The notes under the pieces are model-generated. The model was not told where the DNA came from. It did no database searches and was given only the letters and a program-made list of their open reading frames with translations. Of a stretch of 64,000 nt of DNA, positions 8,530-16,636 are shown one piece after another. The DNA lies in NCBI GenBank assembly GCA_964385465.1, contig CAYLPJ010000017.1, positions 41,088 to 105,087 of the forward strand, given 5' to 3'. The stretch's first letter is position 1; each line of letters starts with the position of its first letter. This DNA is from CAYLPJ01 sp964385465 (GTDB lineage Bacteria; Planctomycetota; Phycisphaerae; SM23-33). Position numbers and translations under genes: made by a program.

Positions 8530-9339
8530 ATGGCTTTTCGCCTGACGGTGTGCGTGCTGATCGGCCTGGCCGCCGGCAGCGGCTGCCGTAAGCCCCCACC
8601 GCCCGCCGACGTGGCCGCGTCCAACACGTTCCTCGCCGCCGCGGCGCGGGACCTGCTCGGCCCGGGCCGGTCGGTGGCCTGCCTCGCCGGGCCGGGAATG
8701 TGCCCCGGGCATTTCGACGTCCGCCCCGGGCAAGTCTCGCAGCTCCGCCGGTGCGGCGTCCTGCTGCGGCTGGACTTCCAGAAGGGCCTGGACGCCCGCC
8801 TGGCCGGGCCGGTCGCCGACGGGCTCCGCATCGTCGAGGTCCGCCTGCCCGGCGGGCTGTGCGAGCCGGCAAGCTACCTCGCCGCCTGCCGCCAGGCCGC
8901 CGACGCCCTCGTCGACGCCGGCCTGCTCGACCGCCCCGCCGCCGACCGCAGGCTCCGGGCCGTCGAGGACCGCATGGAACGCCTGAGCGACGACGCCAAG
9001 GCCCACGTGGCCGCGCTCAAGAACGGGCCCGTGCTGACCAGCAACCACCAGGACGCCTTCTGCCGGTGGCTTGGCCTGGAGGTCGCGGCGACCTTCCGCG
9101 GGGCCGACGCCGCCAGCGTCGGCGAGGTCGACCGTGCCGTCCGCGCCGGCGAGGCGGCGGGGGTACGCCTGGTGATCGCCAACCGCCCCGAGGGCCGGCG
9201 CCTCGCCGATGCCCTCGCCGCACGGCTGGACGCCGCCGTGGTGGTCTTCGACAACTTCCCCGCCACCGGCGAGGACCGCGCCTTCGACGCCCTCGTGCGG
9301 CGCAACGTGGACGCCTTGGTCCGGGCGGCCGGGCCGTGA
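8530..9339 (+). CDS. Zinc/manganese-type ABC transporter substrate-binding lipoprotein
   Basis: A 269-residue protein. The ATG at 8530 has CGGAG 7 bases upstream and starts a lipoprotein signal (hydrophobic VCVLIGLAAGSGC, lipid Cys about residue 19), so it is preferred to a GTG at 8503. The body resembles cluster A-I metal-binding proteins (ZnuA/TroA), with likely metal-ligand regions at GPGMCPGHFDV and LTSNHQDAFCRWLGLEV and a closing DNFPATGEDRAFDALVRRN. It is at the short end for the family and lacks a His-rich loop. GTGA overlap with the ATPase gene and the permease behind it support the call. Zinc versus manganese cannot be decided from sequence. Confidence 0.8.
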   Translation: MAFRLTVCVLIGLAAGSGCRKPPPPADVAASNTFLAAAARDLLGPGRSVACLAGPGMCPGHFDVRPGQVSQLRRCGVLLRLDFQKGLDARLAGPVADGLRIVEVRLPGGLCEPASYLAACRQAADALVDAGLLDRPAADRRLRAVEDRMERLSDDAKAHVAALKNGPVLTSNHQDAFCRWLGLEVAATFRGADAASVGEVDRAVRAGEAAGVRLVIANRPEGRRLADALAARLDAAVVVFDNFPATGEDRAFDALVRRNVDALVRAAGP

Positions 9340-10148
9340 GCGACGCGGCAGTCCAACTCGCCGACCTCACCGTCCGCGCCGGGAGAAGCGTGGTCCTGGA
9401 CGTGCCCCGGCTCCACCTGGAGGCCGGTGGGTTCCTGGGCCTCCTCGGCCCCAACGGGGCCGGCAAGAGCACGTTGCTGCGGTGCCTGCTGGGCACGCAG
9501 ACCCACGTCGGGGGGCGGGTGAGCGTTCTCGGCCGCGAGGTCGGGCGCCTCGGCGCCCGGGGGCTGGCCGATCTGCGGCGGCTGATCGGGTACGTGCCCC
9601 AGCTCCTGCCCGGCTCCAGCGAGATGCCGCTGACCGTCCGCGAGGTCGTCGCCATCGGCCGCACCGCCCTGGCGGGCCTGCTGCGCCCGCTGCGGCGGGC
9701 GGACTGGCGCGCGGTGGACGCCTGGATCGACCGGCTGGGACTGGGAGATCTGGCCGGGAGAGGCTTCGCCGAGATCAGCGGCGGCCAGCAGCGAAAGGTC
9801 CTGCTCGCGCGGGCGATGTCCCGCGAGCCCCGGCTGTTGCTGCTGGACGAACCGACCGCGAACCTCGATCTCGGCTGGCGGGAGCGGATCGTCGAGGCCG
9901 TCGGCGAGCTCTACGCCGCCGAGGACCTGACCGTCGTGCTGGTCTGCCACGAGTTGGAGGTCCTCCCCCCCTGCTGCCGGCGAGTCACGGTGCTCAAGGA
10001 CGGTCGCGTCCTCGCCGACGCCCCCCCCGCCGAGGCGCTGTCCGCCGAGCGGATCGAGGCCCTCTACGGGCCGGGGCTGAGCGTGCATGCCGCCGGCGGA
10101 CGGCTGGCCGTCGTACCGGCGGCCGGCGGAGGGCCGGCCCATGCTTGA
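9336..10148 (+). CDS. Metal ABC transporter ATP-binding protein
   Basis: A 270-residue ABC ATPase with all core motifs: Walker A GPNGAGKST (about residues 35-43), Q-loop YVPQ, signature ISGGQQRKVLLAR, Walker B LLLLDEPTANLD and the switch His in VCHE. The GTG start overlaps the upstream stop (GTGA). It belongs to the ZnuC/MntB-like group by context, between a metal-binding lipoprotein and a cluster-type permease. A Pro/Ala-rich C-terminal extension runs into an 8-base overlap with the permease gene. Confidence 0.9.
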   Translation: MSDAAVQLADLTVRAGRSVVLDVPRLHLEAGGFLGLLGPNGAGKSTLLRCLLGTQTHVGGRVSVLGREVGRLGARGLADLRRLIGYVPQLLPGSSEMPLTVREVVAIGRTALAGLLRPLRRADWRAVDAWIDRLGLGDLAGRGFAEISGGQQRKVLLARAMSREPRLLLLDEPTANLDLGWRERIVEAVGELYAAEDLTVVLVCHELEVLPPCCRRVTVLKDGRVLADAPPAEALSAERIEALYGPGLSVHAAGGRLAVVPAAGGGPAHA

Positions 10149-10980
10149 CCTGGCGTTCTGGGCGCCGGTCCTGGCTGGCGGGCTGGTGGCCGGGGGCTCC
10201 AGCGGGCTGCTGAGCGTGTACATCGTGGGCATGCGGATCCCGTTTCTGGGCGTCTGCGTTGCGCACGCGGCGCTGACCGGTGCGGTGTACGGCGCCCTGG
10301 CGGGCCTGACCGGCCCGGCGCTGCTGCTGCCGGCGCTGGGCGGGGCGGTGGCGACGGCCCTGGCGCTGGGCCTGGCCGACCCGCGCAAGGTCCACATGGA
10401 CGCCAACGTCGTCATGGGGCTGCTGTTCTCGGTCTCGATGGGGCTGGCCTTCCTGGGTCTGGGGCTGTTCAGCGTGCTGGGGCGCAGCGACAACGACGTC
10501 CGCAGCCTCCTGTGGGGCAGCCTGGCCTACTGCCGCTGGCGGGACGTCTGGCTCATGCTCGCCGCCGCCGGCGCCCTCGGCGGCTTCGTCCTGGCGTTCG
10601 GCAAGGAGATGCGGGCCATCCTGTTCTCCCGCACGGACGCCCAGGCGGCGGGCATCCGCGCCACGGGCGTCTGGTCCGGCTTCCTCGTACTCATCGCGGC
10701 GGTGATGACCGTCAACTTCCAGACCGTCGGCGGGCTGATGCTCTACAGCCTCATCACCAACCCCGCCGCCGCGGCGTTCCAGCTCGTACGCGGGGGCCGG
10801 CGGGTAACCGTCCTTGCCGTGGCCTTCGGGGCCGCCAGCGGCCTGGGAGGCTTCCTGATCGCCGCCGCGACCGACCTGCCCAGCGGGGCGGTGATCGTGC
10901 TGGCCTCCTCGGCGATCGTGTTCGCCGCCGTCGTCGCACGCCGCGTACGCGACGCCCTGCCGCGACGACGCGCCGGATAG
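10141..10980 (+). CDS. Metal ABC transporter permease (ZnuB/MntC family)
   Basis: A 279-residue protein with about eight hydrophobic helices. It carries family features such as YIVGMRIPFLGVCVAHAALTGAVYG near the N-terminus and, late in the protein, TVGGLMLYSLITNPAAAA, the conserved permease stretch before the last helices. It overlaps the ATPase gene by 8 bases and completes the three-gene importer. The homodimer would form the inner-membrane channel for the metal ion. Confidence 0.9.
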   Translation: MLDLAFWAPVLAGGLVAGGSSGLLSVYIVGMRIPFLGVCVAHAALTGAVYGALAGLTGPALLLPALGGAVATALALGLADPRKVHMDANVVMGLLFSVSMGLAFLGLGLFSVLGRSDNDVRSLLWGSLAYCRWRDVWLMLAAAGALGGFVLAFGKEMRAILFSRTDAQAAGIRATGVWSGFLVLIAAVMTVNFQTVGGLMLYSLITNPAAAAFQLVRGGRRVTVLAVAFGAASGLGGFLIAAATDLPSGAVIVLASSAIVFAAVVARRVRDALPRRRAG

Positions 10981-11019
10981 CCTCCGGGAACTCCGCGCCC
11001 ACCCGCCGCCGTTCGGGTT

Positions 11020-11034
11020 CCATAATGAATATGG
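11020..11034 (+). promoter_or_regulatory. Inverted repeat over the regulator start codon
   Basis: CCATA-ATGAA-TATGG, a perfect 5-base inverted repeat around the candidate ATG codons at 11025 and 11031. It stands out in GC-rich surroundings and could be an autoregulatory operator for the XylR-type protein encoded here, or chance. Confidence 0.25.
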
Positions 11035-12224
11035 AGCCTATCCGATTGCGCACGACGCCAACCCCGGGCGGGGCCGCCCCCGACACCGCCACCCGGGCGC
11101 TGCCCTGCATCGCCATCGGGGCCCAATGCTACCGCAGCTACGGCCAGGGGGTGCTGGACGGCGTGCGGGCTTACGTCCGCGAGCACGGGCCCTGGGCGTT
11201 CCGCTACGAGCGCCGCGGGCCGGTCACGCGGGCCGAGCTCGGCCGGCCGGGCGACGTCCAGGGCGTCATCACCCAGCGCATGGACACCGCGGCGCTGCGG
11301 GTCGTCCGCCGGCGGCGGCTGCCGACGGTGCTCATCGAGGCCGACGAGAGCCCGCTGCCGCAGGTCATCCCCGACGACCGCGCGATCGGGCGACTGGCCC
11401 TGGAGTACTTTCACGACCTCGGGCTGCGGCGGTTCGCCTTCTACACCAACGCCCCCGCCCCGTTCAGCCGCGCGCGGTACGCCGGCTTCGCCGGCGCCGC
11501 CGCGGGGGCAGGCTGCGGCTGCCGCGCCAACGACCTCGACCGGCCGGACAGCACATACGACAACGCCGGACGGCGGGCCTGGCTGGGCGAGCTGCGGCCG
11601 CGGACGGGCCTGCTGGTCATCTCCTCGGCCGTCGGCAGCCGCGTGCTGATCGACCTCAACGACCTCGGCCTCGCCGTGCCCGACGACGTGGCCGTGCTGT
11701 CCACCGAGAACGACGAGAGCGCCGCCGGCCTCTCCTGGCCGCACCTGTCCGGCATCGACATCAACACGCGGCAGATAGGCCACCTCGCCGCGGAGCTGCT
11801 GGACGGCCTGATGGCCGGGCGGCCGGCGCCGGCCGAGCCGATCCGCGTCCCCCCCAACGAGGTGGTCCCCCGCGCTTCAAGCGACACGTACGCAGTGGCG
11901 GACGAGCGGCTCCGGGCGGCGCTGCTGTACATCCGCGACCGCGCCTGCGAGGGCGCGACGGTCAAGGACGTGCTCCGCCGCGTGCCCGTCTGCCGGCGAA
12001 CGCTCGAGCTGGCCTTCCAACGCGAGCTCGGGCGGACCGTCCACCAGGAGATCGTCCGCGTCCGCCTGCGGCAGGCCCGGCGGCTGCTGGCGGCCACCGA
12101 CCTGGCCATGCCCGACATCGCCGTCCGCTGCGGGTACGAGCACGCGTCGAACTTCTCGGCCGTGTTCGCCCGCCACGAGGGCACGACGCCGTCGGCCTAC
12201 CGCAAGCAGCACCGCGCTCGCTGA
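11025..12224 (+). CDS. XylR-type regulator (LacI-like sensor plus AraC HTH)
   Basis: A 399-residue protein (397 if the ATG at 11031 is used; neither has a strong ribosome-binding site). Residues 20-285 resemble a LacI/periplasmic-binding sensor (ACIAIGAQ-like first strand, IPDDRAIGRLALEYFHDLGLRRFAFY, VAVLSTENDE). The last 105 residues hold the two helix-turn-helix motifs of the AraC family, ending DIAVRCGYEHASNFSAVFARHEGTTPSAYRK. Known: this order is that of E. coli XylR, which binds a sugar. It sits 78 bases before a DUF4838/glycoside hydrolase operon on the same strand, its most likely target. The ligand is unknown. Confidence 0.9.
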   Translation: MNMEPIRLRTTPTPGGAAPDTATRALPCIAIGAQCYRSYGQGVLDGVRAYVREHGPWAFRYERRGPVTRAELGRPGDVQGVITQRMDTAALRVVRRRRLPTVLIEADESPLPQVIPDDRAIGRLALEYFHDLGLRRFAFYTNAPAPFSRARYAGFAGAAAGAGCGCRANDLDRPDSTYDNAGRRAWLGELRPRTGLLVISSAVGSRVLIDLNDLGLAVPDDVAVLSTENDESAAGLSWPHLSGIDINTRQIGHLAAELLDGLMAGRPAPAEPIRVPPNEVVPRASSDTYAVADERLRAALLYIRDRACEGATVKDVLRRVPVCRRTLELAFQRELGRTVHQEIVRVRLRQARRLLAATDLAMPDIAVRCGYEHASNFSAVFARHEGTTPSAYRKQHRAR

Positions 12225-12302
12225 CCCTTAAGGCCTGACGCCCGCGGTACGCCGGGCGCCGGCGAGGGTTTCAGCGGACGGGACCATCGAAGGAGACCCG
12301 GC

Positions 12303-14306
12303 ATGATACGGCTCGTCTGTGCGGCAGCGGTGGTGTGTGCGGCCTCCGCGGCGAACGCCGGCGGGGCTGAGGAGATGGTGCTCGTGGACGACGGCGTCAG
12401 CAAGGCGCCGGTCGTGCTGGCGCCCGATGCCCCCGGGACCGCACGGCGTGCGGCCGAGGAACTGGTGGGGTACATCGAGAAGATCAGCGGCGTCCGGCCG
12501 AAGCTCATCCGCGGCGCCCCGGACCCCGTGCCGGCCCGTGCGGTCTGGGTCGGCCTGCAGCCGGCGGTGCGAGCACTGCCGGCGAAGGCGGACTTCACCT
12601 TCCAGCACCCCGAGGAGATCCTGATCCACGTGACGGCCGATCACGTGGTCCTGGCCGGCCGCGACCGTGCCATCGGGAAGACCTGGGTGGAGCACGGCAC
12701 GGCCAACGCGGTGTACACGTTCCTCCAGGATACGCTGGGGATACGTTGGCTCTGGCCGGGCCCGCTGGGTGAGGACGTACCCCGGCGCCGGCGGCTGGCC
12801 CTGGCACCGCGGACGCACCGCTTCCACCCGGTCTTCCTCACGCGGGACGTCTTCATCCACGCCGAGCGATGGGGTGTGGCGGCGGACTGGGTCCGCCTTC
12901 AGCGCCTGGCCCTGGCCAGCCGCCGGGGGCCCGCGGGCGGGCACGCCTTCACCGACTGGTGGGAGCGGTTCCACGACAGCCACCCGGAGTATTTCGCGCT
13001 CCAGCCGGACGGCACGCGCAGCGGCTGGCCCAAGCCGCACTACGCCAAGCTCTGCCAGTCCAACCCGGCCGTGTGGGCCCAGTGGCTGGCCGACGCCGAA
13101 AAGAGCCTCCGGGCCGCGCCGGCGCTGAACTACCTCCGCGCCGCCCCCAACGACAGCTACGCCAGCGGCGTCTGCACCTGCGCGAAATGCCGCGCCTGGG
13201 ATGATCCCAACGCCCCGGACTTCCGCTATTCCTACCGCAGCGGCGCCAGGGACTACGTGGCCATGAGCGACCGCTACGTCACCTTCTGGAACCACCTCGC
13301 CCACCTGCTCCGCCGGCGCCATCCCGACCGCGACGACCTGTTCGTTCGCGTCAGCGCCTACGGGCCGTCCATGACGCCGCCGGTGGGCACGTCGCTGGCC
13401 GAAAACACCGTCCTGGCCTTCGTGGGGCACTTCCCCTGCACCACCGACGAGGCCCGGCGGGAGCAGAAGCGGCTGTGGCTGGCATGGTCCAGGAAGGCGC
13501 CCCACATGATCTACCGGCCCAACCTGTGGTACTGGGCCGGCGGGGTCTGGGGGCTGCCCGAGGTCTCGATGACCCAGACCATCGAGGACTTCCGGTTCCT
13601 GGCCGACAACCGTTGCATCGGCCTGGCCGTCGACAGCGCCTGGGAACACTGGGCCACGCAGGGGCCGCAGTATTACCTGATGGCCCAGCTCGCGTGGGAC
13701 CCCCACCGCGACGGGCGGGCCGTGCTCGATGACTACTACCGCCGCGGCTTCGGACCCGCCGCCGAACAGCTCCGCGACTACTGGAACACCATGGAACGCG
13801 CCCGCGACGCCTTCCTGGCCGCGCCCGGGCTCGTGCTCGGCAGTCGGGGGCGGTTCGCCAAGATCCCCATCGTCCGCCGCGTCTACAACACGCCGATGCT
13901 GGACCGTGCCGAGGCCCTCCTGGCCCGCGCGGCCGAACGGACCGCCGACGGGCCGGAGGTCTACCGCAAGCGGGTGGCGTTCGTGCGGGCGGGCTTCGAC
14001 GTCGTCCGCCTGCTGGTCGAGACCATCCCCCTGATGGACCGCGTCCGGGAGAGCAAGGGGCACGATGCCGAGGCCGTCCGCAAGGCCCAGGCCAACTGGG
14101 ACCGCATGGCCGAGATCGCCAGGGGCGCCGGGAAGGTGGCCATGCGGTTCGACTTCATGCGCGCCCGCATCCACGGGGGATACATGGGCGGCGTGGAGGA
14201 TTACTTCGGCCCGCCCTCCAAGAAGTACCGCAAGGCCGCCGAGGCAGCGGCCTCGGACCCGCCGACATCCCCGTGGAAACGCCAGCGAGAGGACATTCAG
14301 GAATGA
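12303..14306 (+). CDS. Secreted DUF4838 protein
   Basis: A 667-residue protein with a signal peptide (MIRLVCAAAVVCAASAANA) and an AAGGAG ribosome-binding site. The N-terminal 150 residues resemble the alpha-glucuronidase/hexosaminidase N-terminal domain (AAEELVGYIEKISGVRP, then VYTFLQDTLGIRWLWPG). The central region matches the DUF4838 pattern: GGHAFTDW, HPEYFALQPDG, PNDSYASGVCTCAKCRAWD with paired Cys, and the LAENTVLAFVGHFPC stretch. Known: DUF4838 proteins are thought to be glycoside-hydrolase-like and occur in planctomycete polysaccharide loci, but no activity is established. The stop overlaps the next start by ATGA. Probably periplasmic or secreted. Confidence 0.85.
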   Translation: MIRLVCAAAVVCAASAANAGGAEEMVLVDDGVSKAPVVLAPDAPGTARRAAEELVGYIEKISGVRPKLIRGAPDPVPARAVWVGLQPAVRALPAKADFTFQHPEEILIHVTADHVVLAGRDRAIGKTWVEHGTANAVYTFLQDTLGIRWLWPGPLGEDVPRRRRLALAPRTHRFHPVFLTRDVFIHAERWGVAADWVRLQRLALASRRGPAGGHAFTDWWERFHDSHPEYFALQPDGTRSGWPKPHYAKLCQSNPAVWAQWLADAEKSLRAAPALNYLRAAPNDSYASGVCTCAKCRAWDDPNAPDFRYSYRSGARDYVAMSDRYVTFWNHLAHLLRRRHPDRDDLFVRVSAYGPSMTPPVGTSLAENTVLAFVGHFPCTTDEARREQKRLWLAWSRKAPHMIYRPNLWYWAGGVWGLPEVSMTQTIEDFRFLADNRCIGLAVDSAWEHWATQGPQYYLMAQLAWDPHRDGRAVLDDYYRRGFGPAAEQLRDYWNTMERARDAFLAAPGLVLGSRGRFAKIPIVRRVYNTPMLDRAEALLARAAERTADGPEVYRKRVAFVRAGFDVVRLLVETIPLMDRVRESKGHDAEAVRKAQANWDRMAEIARGAGKVAMRFDFMRARIHGGYMGGVEDYFGPPSKKYRKAAEAAASDPPTSPWKRQREDIQE

Positions 14307-16576
14307 CGAGCATTGGCATGATTCTCGCCGCACCGGCAGTGGCGGTCCTGGCGATGGCGGCGGGCCCGGCCGCGGCCGAGGATGTCGCCGTCTGGGGGCC
14401 GGAAGGGACGTGGGCGTTCGAGCCGGGCAAGCGGCTGGCCGGCGGGGTGCTGGACCTCCGGGAGCTGAACGAGAAGGTCGCCGGGGAGAGCGGGCCCGTC
14501 CGGCTGAGCGAGGACGGCAACGGGTTCGTGCGCGGCGACGGCGAGCCGGTGCGGTTCTGGGGCGTCGCCGCCCACGTCAACAAGCGTGTCAGCGACGCGG
14601 AGCTGGACCGTCACGGGCGGTTCCTCGCGCGGGTGGGCGTGAACATGGTCCGCGTGGGCGGGGCCAGTCCGGGCCTGATGCCACAGAAGAAGGGCGCCGA
14701 TCTCACCGACGTCAACGAGCAGTTCGTCAAGGACGTCTGGCGGACAGTGGCGACGATGAGGAAGCACGGTATCTACACGCGCGTGGCGCCGTTCTGGGAC
14801 CACGGCTCGGTCAAGCACATCGACCCCGCCTGGGGCATCGAGGGCTACGCCGGCGGCGACACCCTCAACGCCCTGCTGTTCTTCGAGCCGGTCCTCCAGG
14901 ACGCCTACAAGGGCTGGATGAAGCACCTGCTCACCGAGACCAACCCGCATACCGGCGTGGCCCTCAAGGATGACCCCGCCCTGGCGATCGTCCAGATCGT
15001 CAGCGAGGACAGCATCTTCTTCTGGTGGCTGCCCAAGGTCCACGGCGGGCCGCTCAAGCGGCTCCAGCGGCTGTTCGGTGAGTTCGCGGCCGGGCGGCAC
15101 GGCTCGATCGACAAGGCCCTGGCAACGTGGGACGGCGCGAAGGTCGAGGGCGACGCCCCCGGGCAAGGCCGGCTGGGCCTGTACCACCTGCACAACCTCA
15201 TCCAGTGGCCCGGAACGGGCAACCGCGTGCGACTCCGCGACCAGGTGGCGTTCCTGTCCCACCTGGAGCGGAGCTTCTACAAGGACATGCGGCGGTATCT
15301 CCGGGAGGAGTTGGGCGTCCGCGCGGTGATCGGGGCAAGCAACTTCGGCCCGGCCGACGACGTCCGCCTCGGCGACCTCCAGCGGTGGGACTGGGCCGCC
15401 TGCGACGTGATCGAGCAGAACGGGTTCTTCAGCACGGTGCACAAGGGCGCCCAGGCGTTCTGGCGGATCGACGCGGGGAACTTCTTCTCGCCGCGCTCGG
15501 CCCTGCGAAGCGGGCAGTTCCCGTGCCTGCGGAAGCACGTTGCCGGCAAGCCGTTTGTCATGTCCAGCACCACGTGGACGCCGCCGAACCTCTACACCAC
15601 CGAGGGCCCCGTCGCCACGGCCGGCTACGCCGCCATGGGCGGGATGGACGGCCTGCTGTGGTTCGCCGCCGCGGCCCCGGTCTACCAGACGCAGCCGTAC
15701 ATGACCTGGACGAAGGTCAAGGGCAGCCACCCGATGCGGCGGTGGACGATCTCCACTCCGGGGTTCATCTCCCAGTTCCCCGCCGCGGCGATCATGTTCC
15801 GGCGAGGCCTGATCGCCCCGGCCGAGACGGTCGTACGCGACCGGCGGTCCGTCGAGGGCATGATCGAGCGCCGGGCGCCGCTGCTGACCGAGTCGCTGGA
15901 CTACGATCCCGCCGCCCACGCCGACGAGGCCCCGCCCGCCAAACGCGAGCTGATGCAGCGTGCCGATCCCCGGGCGCTGCTGGTCGGCCGGGTGGAAACC
16001 GTCTACGACGCCGACCCGGCCGGGGCGCGGCTGACGGACATCGCGACGTACGTAGAGGGCGAAAACGGGCCGATCCGCACGACGCACGGGCAGCTCGCCC
16101 TGCACCGCGAAAAGGGCCTGCTGCAGATCGACGCGCCGGCCGCCCAGGGCGTTGCGGGCTTCCTCAAGGACGCCGGCGGGGCCTTCGAGCTGACCGACGT
16201 GACCATCCGCTCGGGCAACCGTTACGCCGCCGTCGTGGCCGTGGCGATGGACGGCAAGCCGTTGAAGGCGTCGCGGCGGGTCCTGGTGCAGGTGGGCACG
16301 ATCGCCCGGCCGACGGGGTGGTCCCACCGCCCCGCCAGCCGCAAGCACAAGGGCCGGCAGGTCGAGGGCCTGGAGATCGTCTCGACCGGGCGGATGCCCT
16401 GGCGCGTGGAGAACGCGGATGTGGAGCTGACCATTGCAAACCCCGCGCTGGTCAAGGCCACGCGCCTCGACGAGCTCGGTTACGCCGACCGGGAGGTTCC
16501 CGTCGCGGCCGCCGGGGGCGAGGTCACGCTGGCCCTGCCGCCGGACACGCTGTACCTGATGCTGACGGCCGAGTGA
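14303..16576 (+). CDS. Secreted glycoside hydrolase-like protein (GH5-type barrel)
   Basis: A 757-residue protein. The start is taken at the ATGA overlap (14303), giving a signal peptide ending GPAAAEDV. Residues 60-400 look like a TIM-barrel cellulase-type domain: FWGVAAHVNKRVSD, GVNMVRVGG, RKHGIYTRVAPFWDHG and the strand-4 segment ALAIVQIVSEDSIFFWW. The Glu in SED occupies the place of the usual acid/base of clan GH-A, with Ser replacing the common Asn. The second catalytic Glu cannot be identified with certainty (region GKPFVMSSTTW). The C-terminal 300 residues are beta-rich. It forms an operon with the DUF4838 gene under the XylR-type regulator. Family assignment is tentative. Confidence 0.75.
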   Translation: MTSIGMILAAPAVAVLAMAAGPAAAEDVAVWGPEGTWAFEPGKRLAGGVLDLRELNEKVAGESGPVRLSEDGNGFVRGDGEPVRFWGVAAHVNKRVSDAELDRHGRFLARVGVNMVRVGGASPGLMPQKKGADLTDVNEQFVKDVWRTVATMRKHGIYTRVAPFWDHGSVKHIDPAWGIEGYAGGDTLNALLFFEPVLQDAYKGWMKHLLTETNPHTGVALKDDPALAIVQIVSEDSIFFWWLPKVHGGPLKRLQRLFGEFAAGRHGSIDKALATWDGAKVEGDAPGQGRLGLYHLHNLIQWPGTGNRVRLRDQVAFLSHLERSFYKDMRRYLREELGVRAVIGASNFGPADDVRLGDLQRWDWAACDVIEQNGFFSTVHKGAQAFWRIDAGNFFSPRSALRSGQFPCLRKHVAGKPFVMSSTTWTPPNLYTTEGPVATAGYAAMGGMDGLLWFAAAAPVYQTQPYMTWTKVKGSHPMRRWTISTPGFISQFPAAAIMFRRGLIAPAETVVRDRRSVEGMIERRAPLLTESLDYDPAAHADEAPPAKRELMQRADPRALLVGRVETVYDADPAGARLTDIATYVEGENGPIRTTHGQLALHREKGLLQIDAPAAQGVAGFLKDAGGAFELTDVTIRSGNRYAAVVAVAMDGKPLKASRRVLVQVGTIARPTGWSHRPASRKHKGRQVEGLEIVSTGRMPWRVENADVELTIANPALVKATRLDELGYADREVPVAAAGGEVTLALPPDTLYLMLTAE

Positions 16577-16636
16577 GGGCGGCTTCGTCGCAGGACGGCG
16601 CGAAGCCCGCCCTCACGCCACCGGGCGGCACGGGCG

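Noticed and set aside
5442..8591. A 1049-codon open frame on the plus strand
   Set aside because: Runs antisense through the methyltransferase, pseudopilin and PEP-CTERM genes, all of which have diagnostic motifs.
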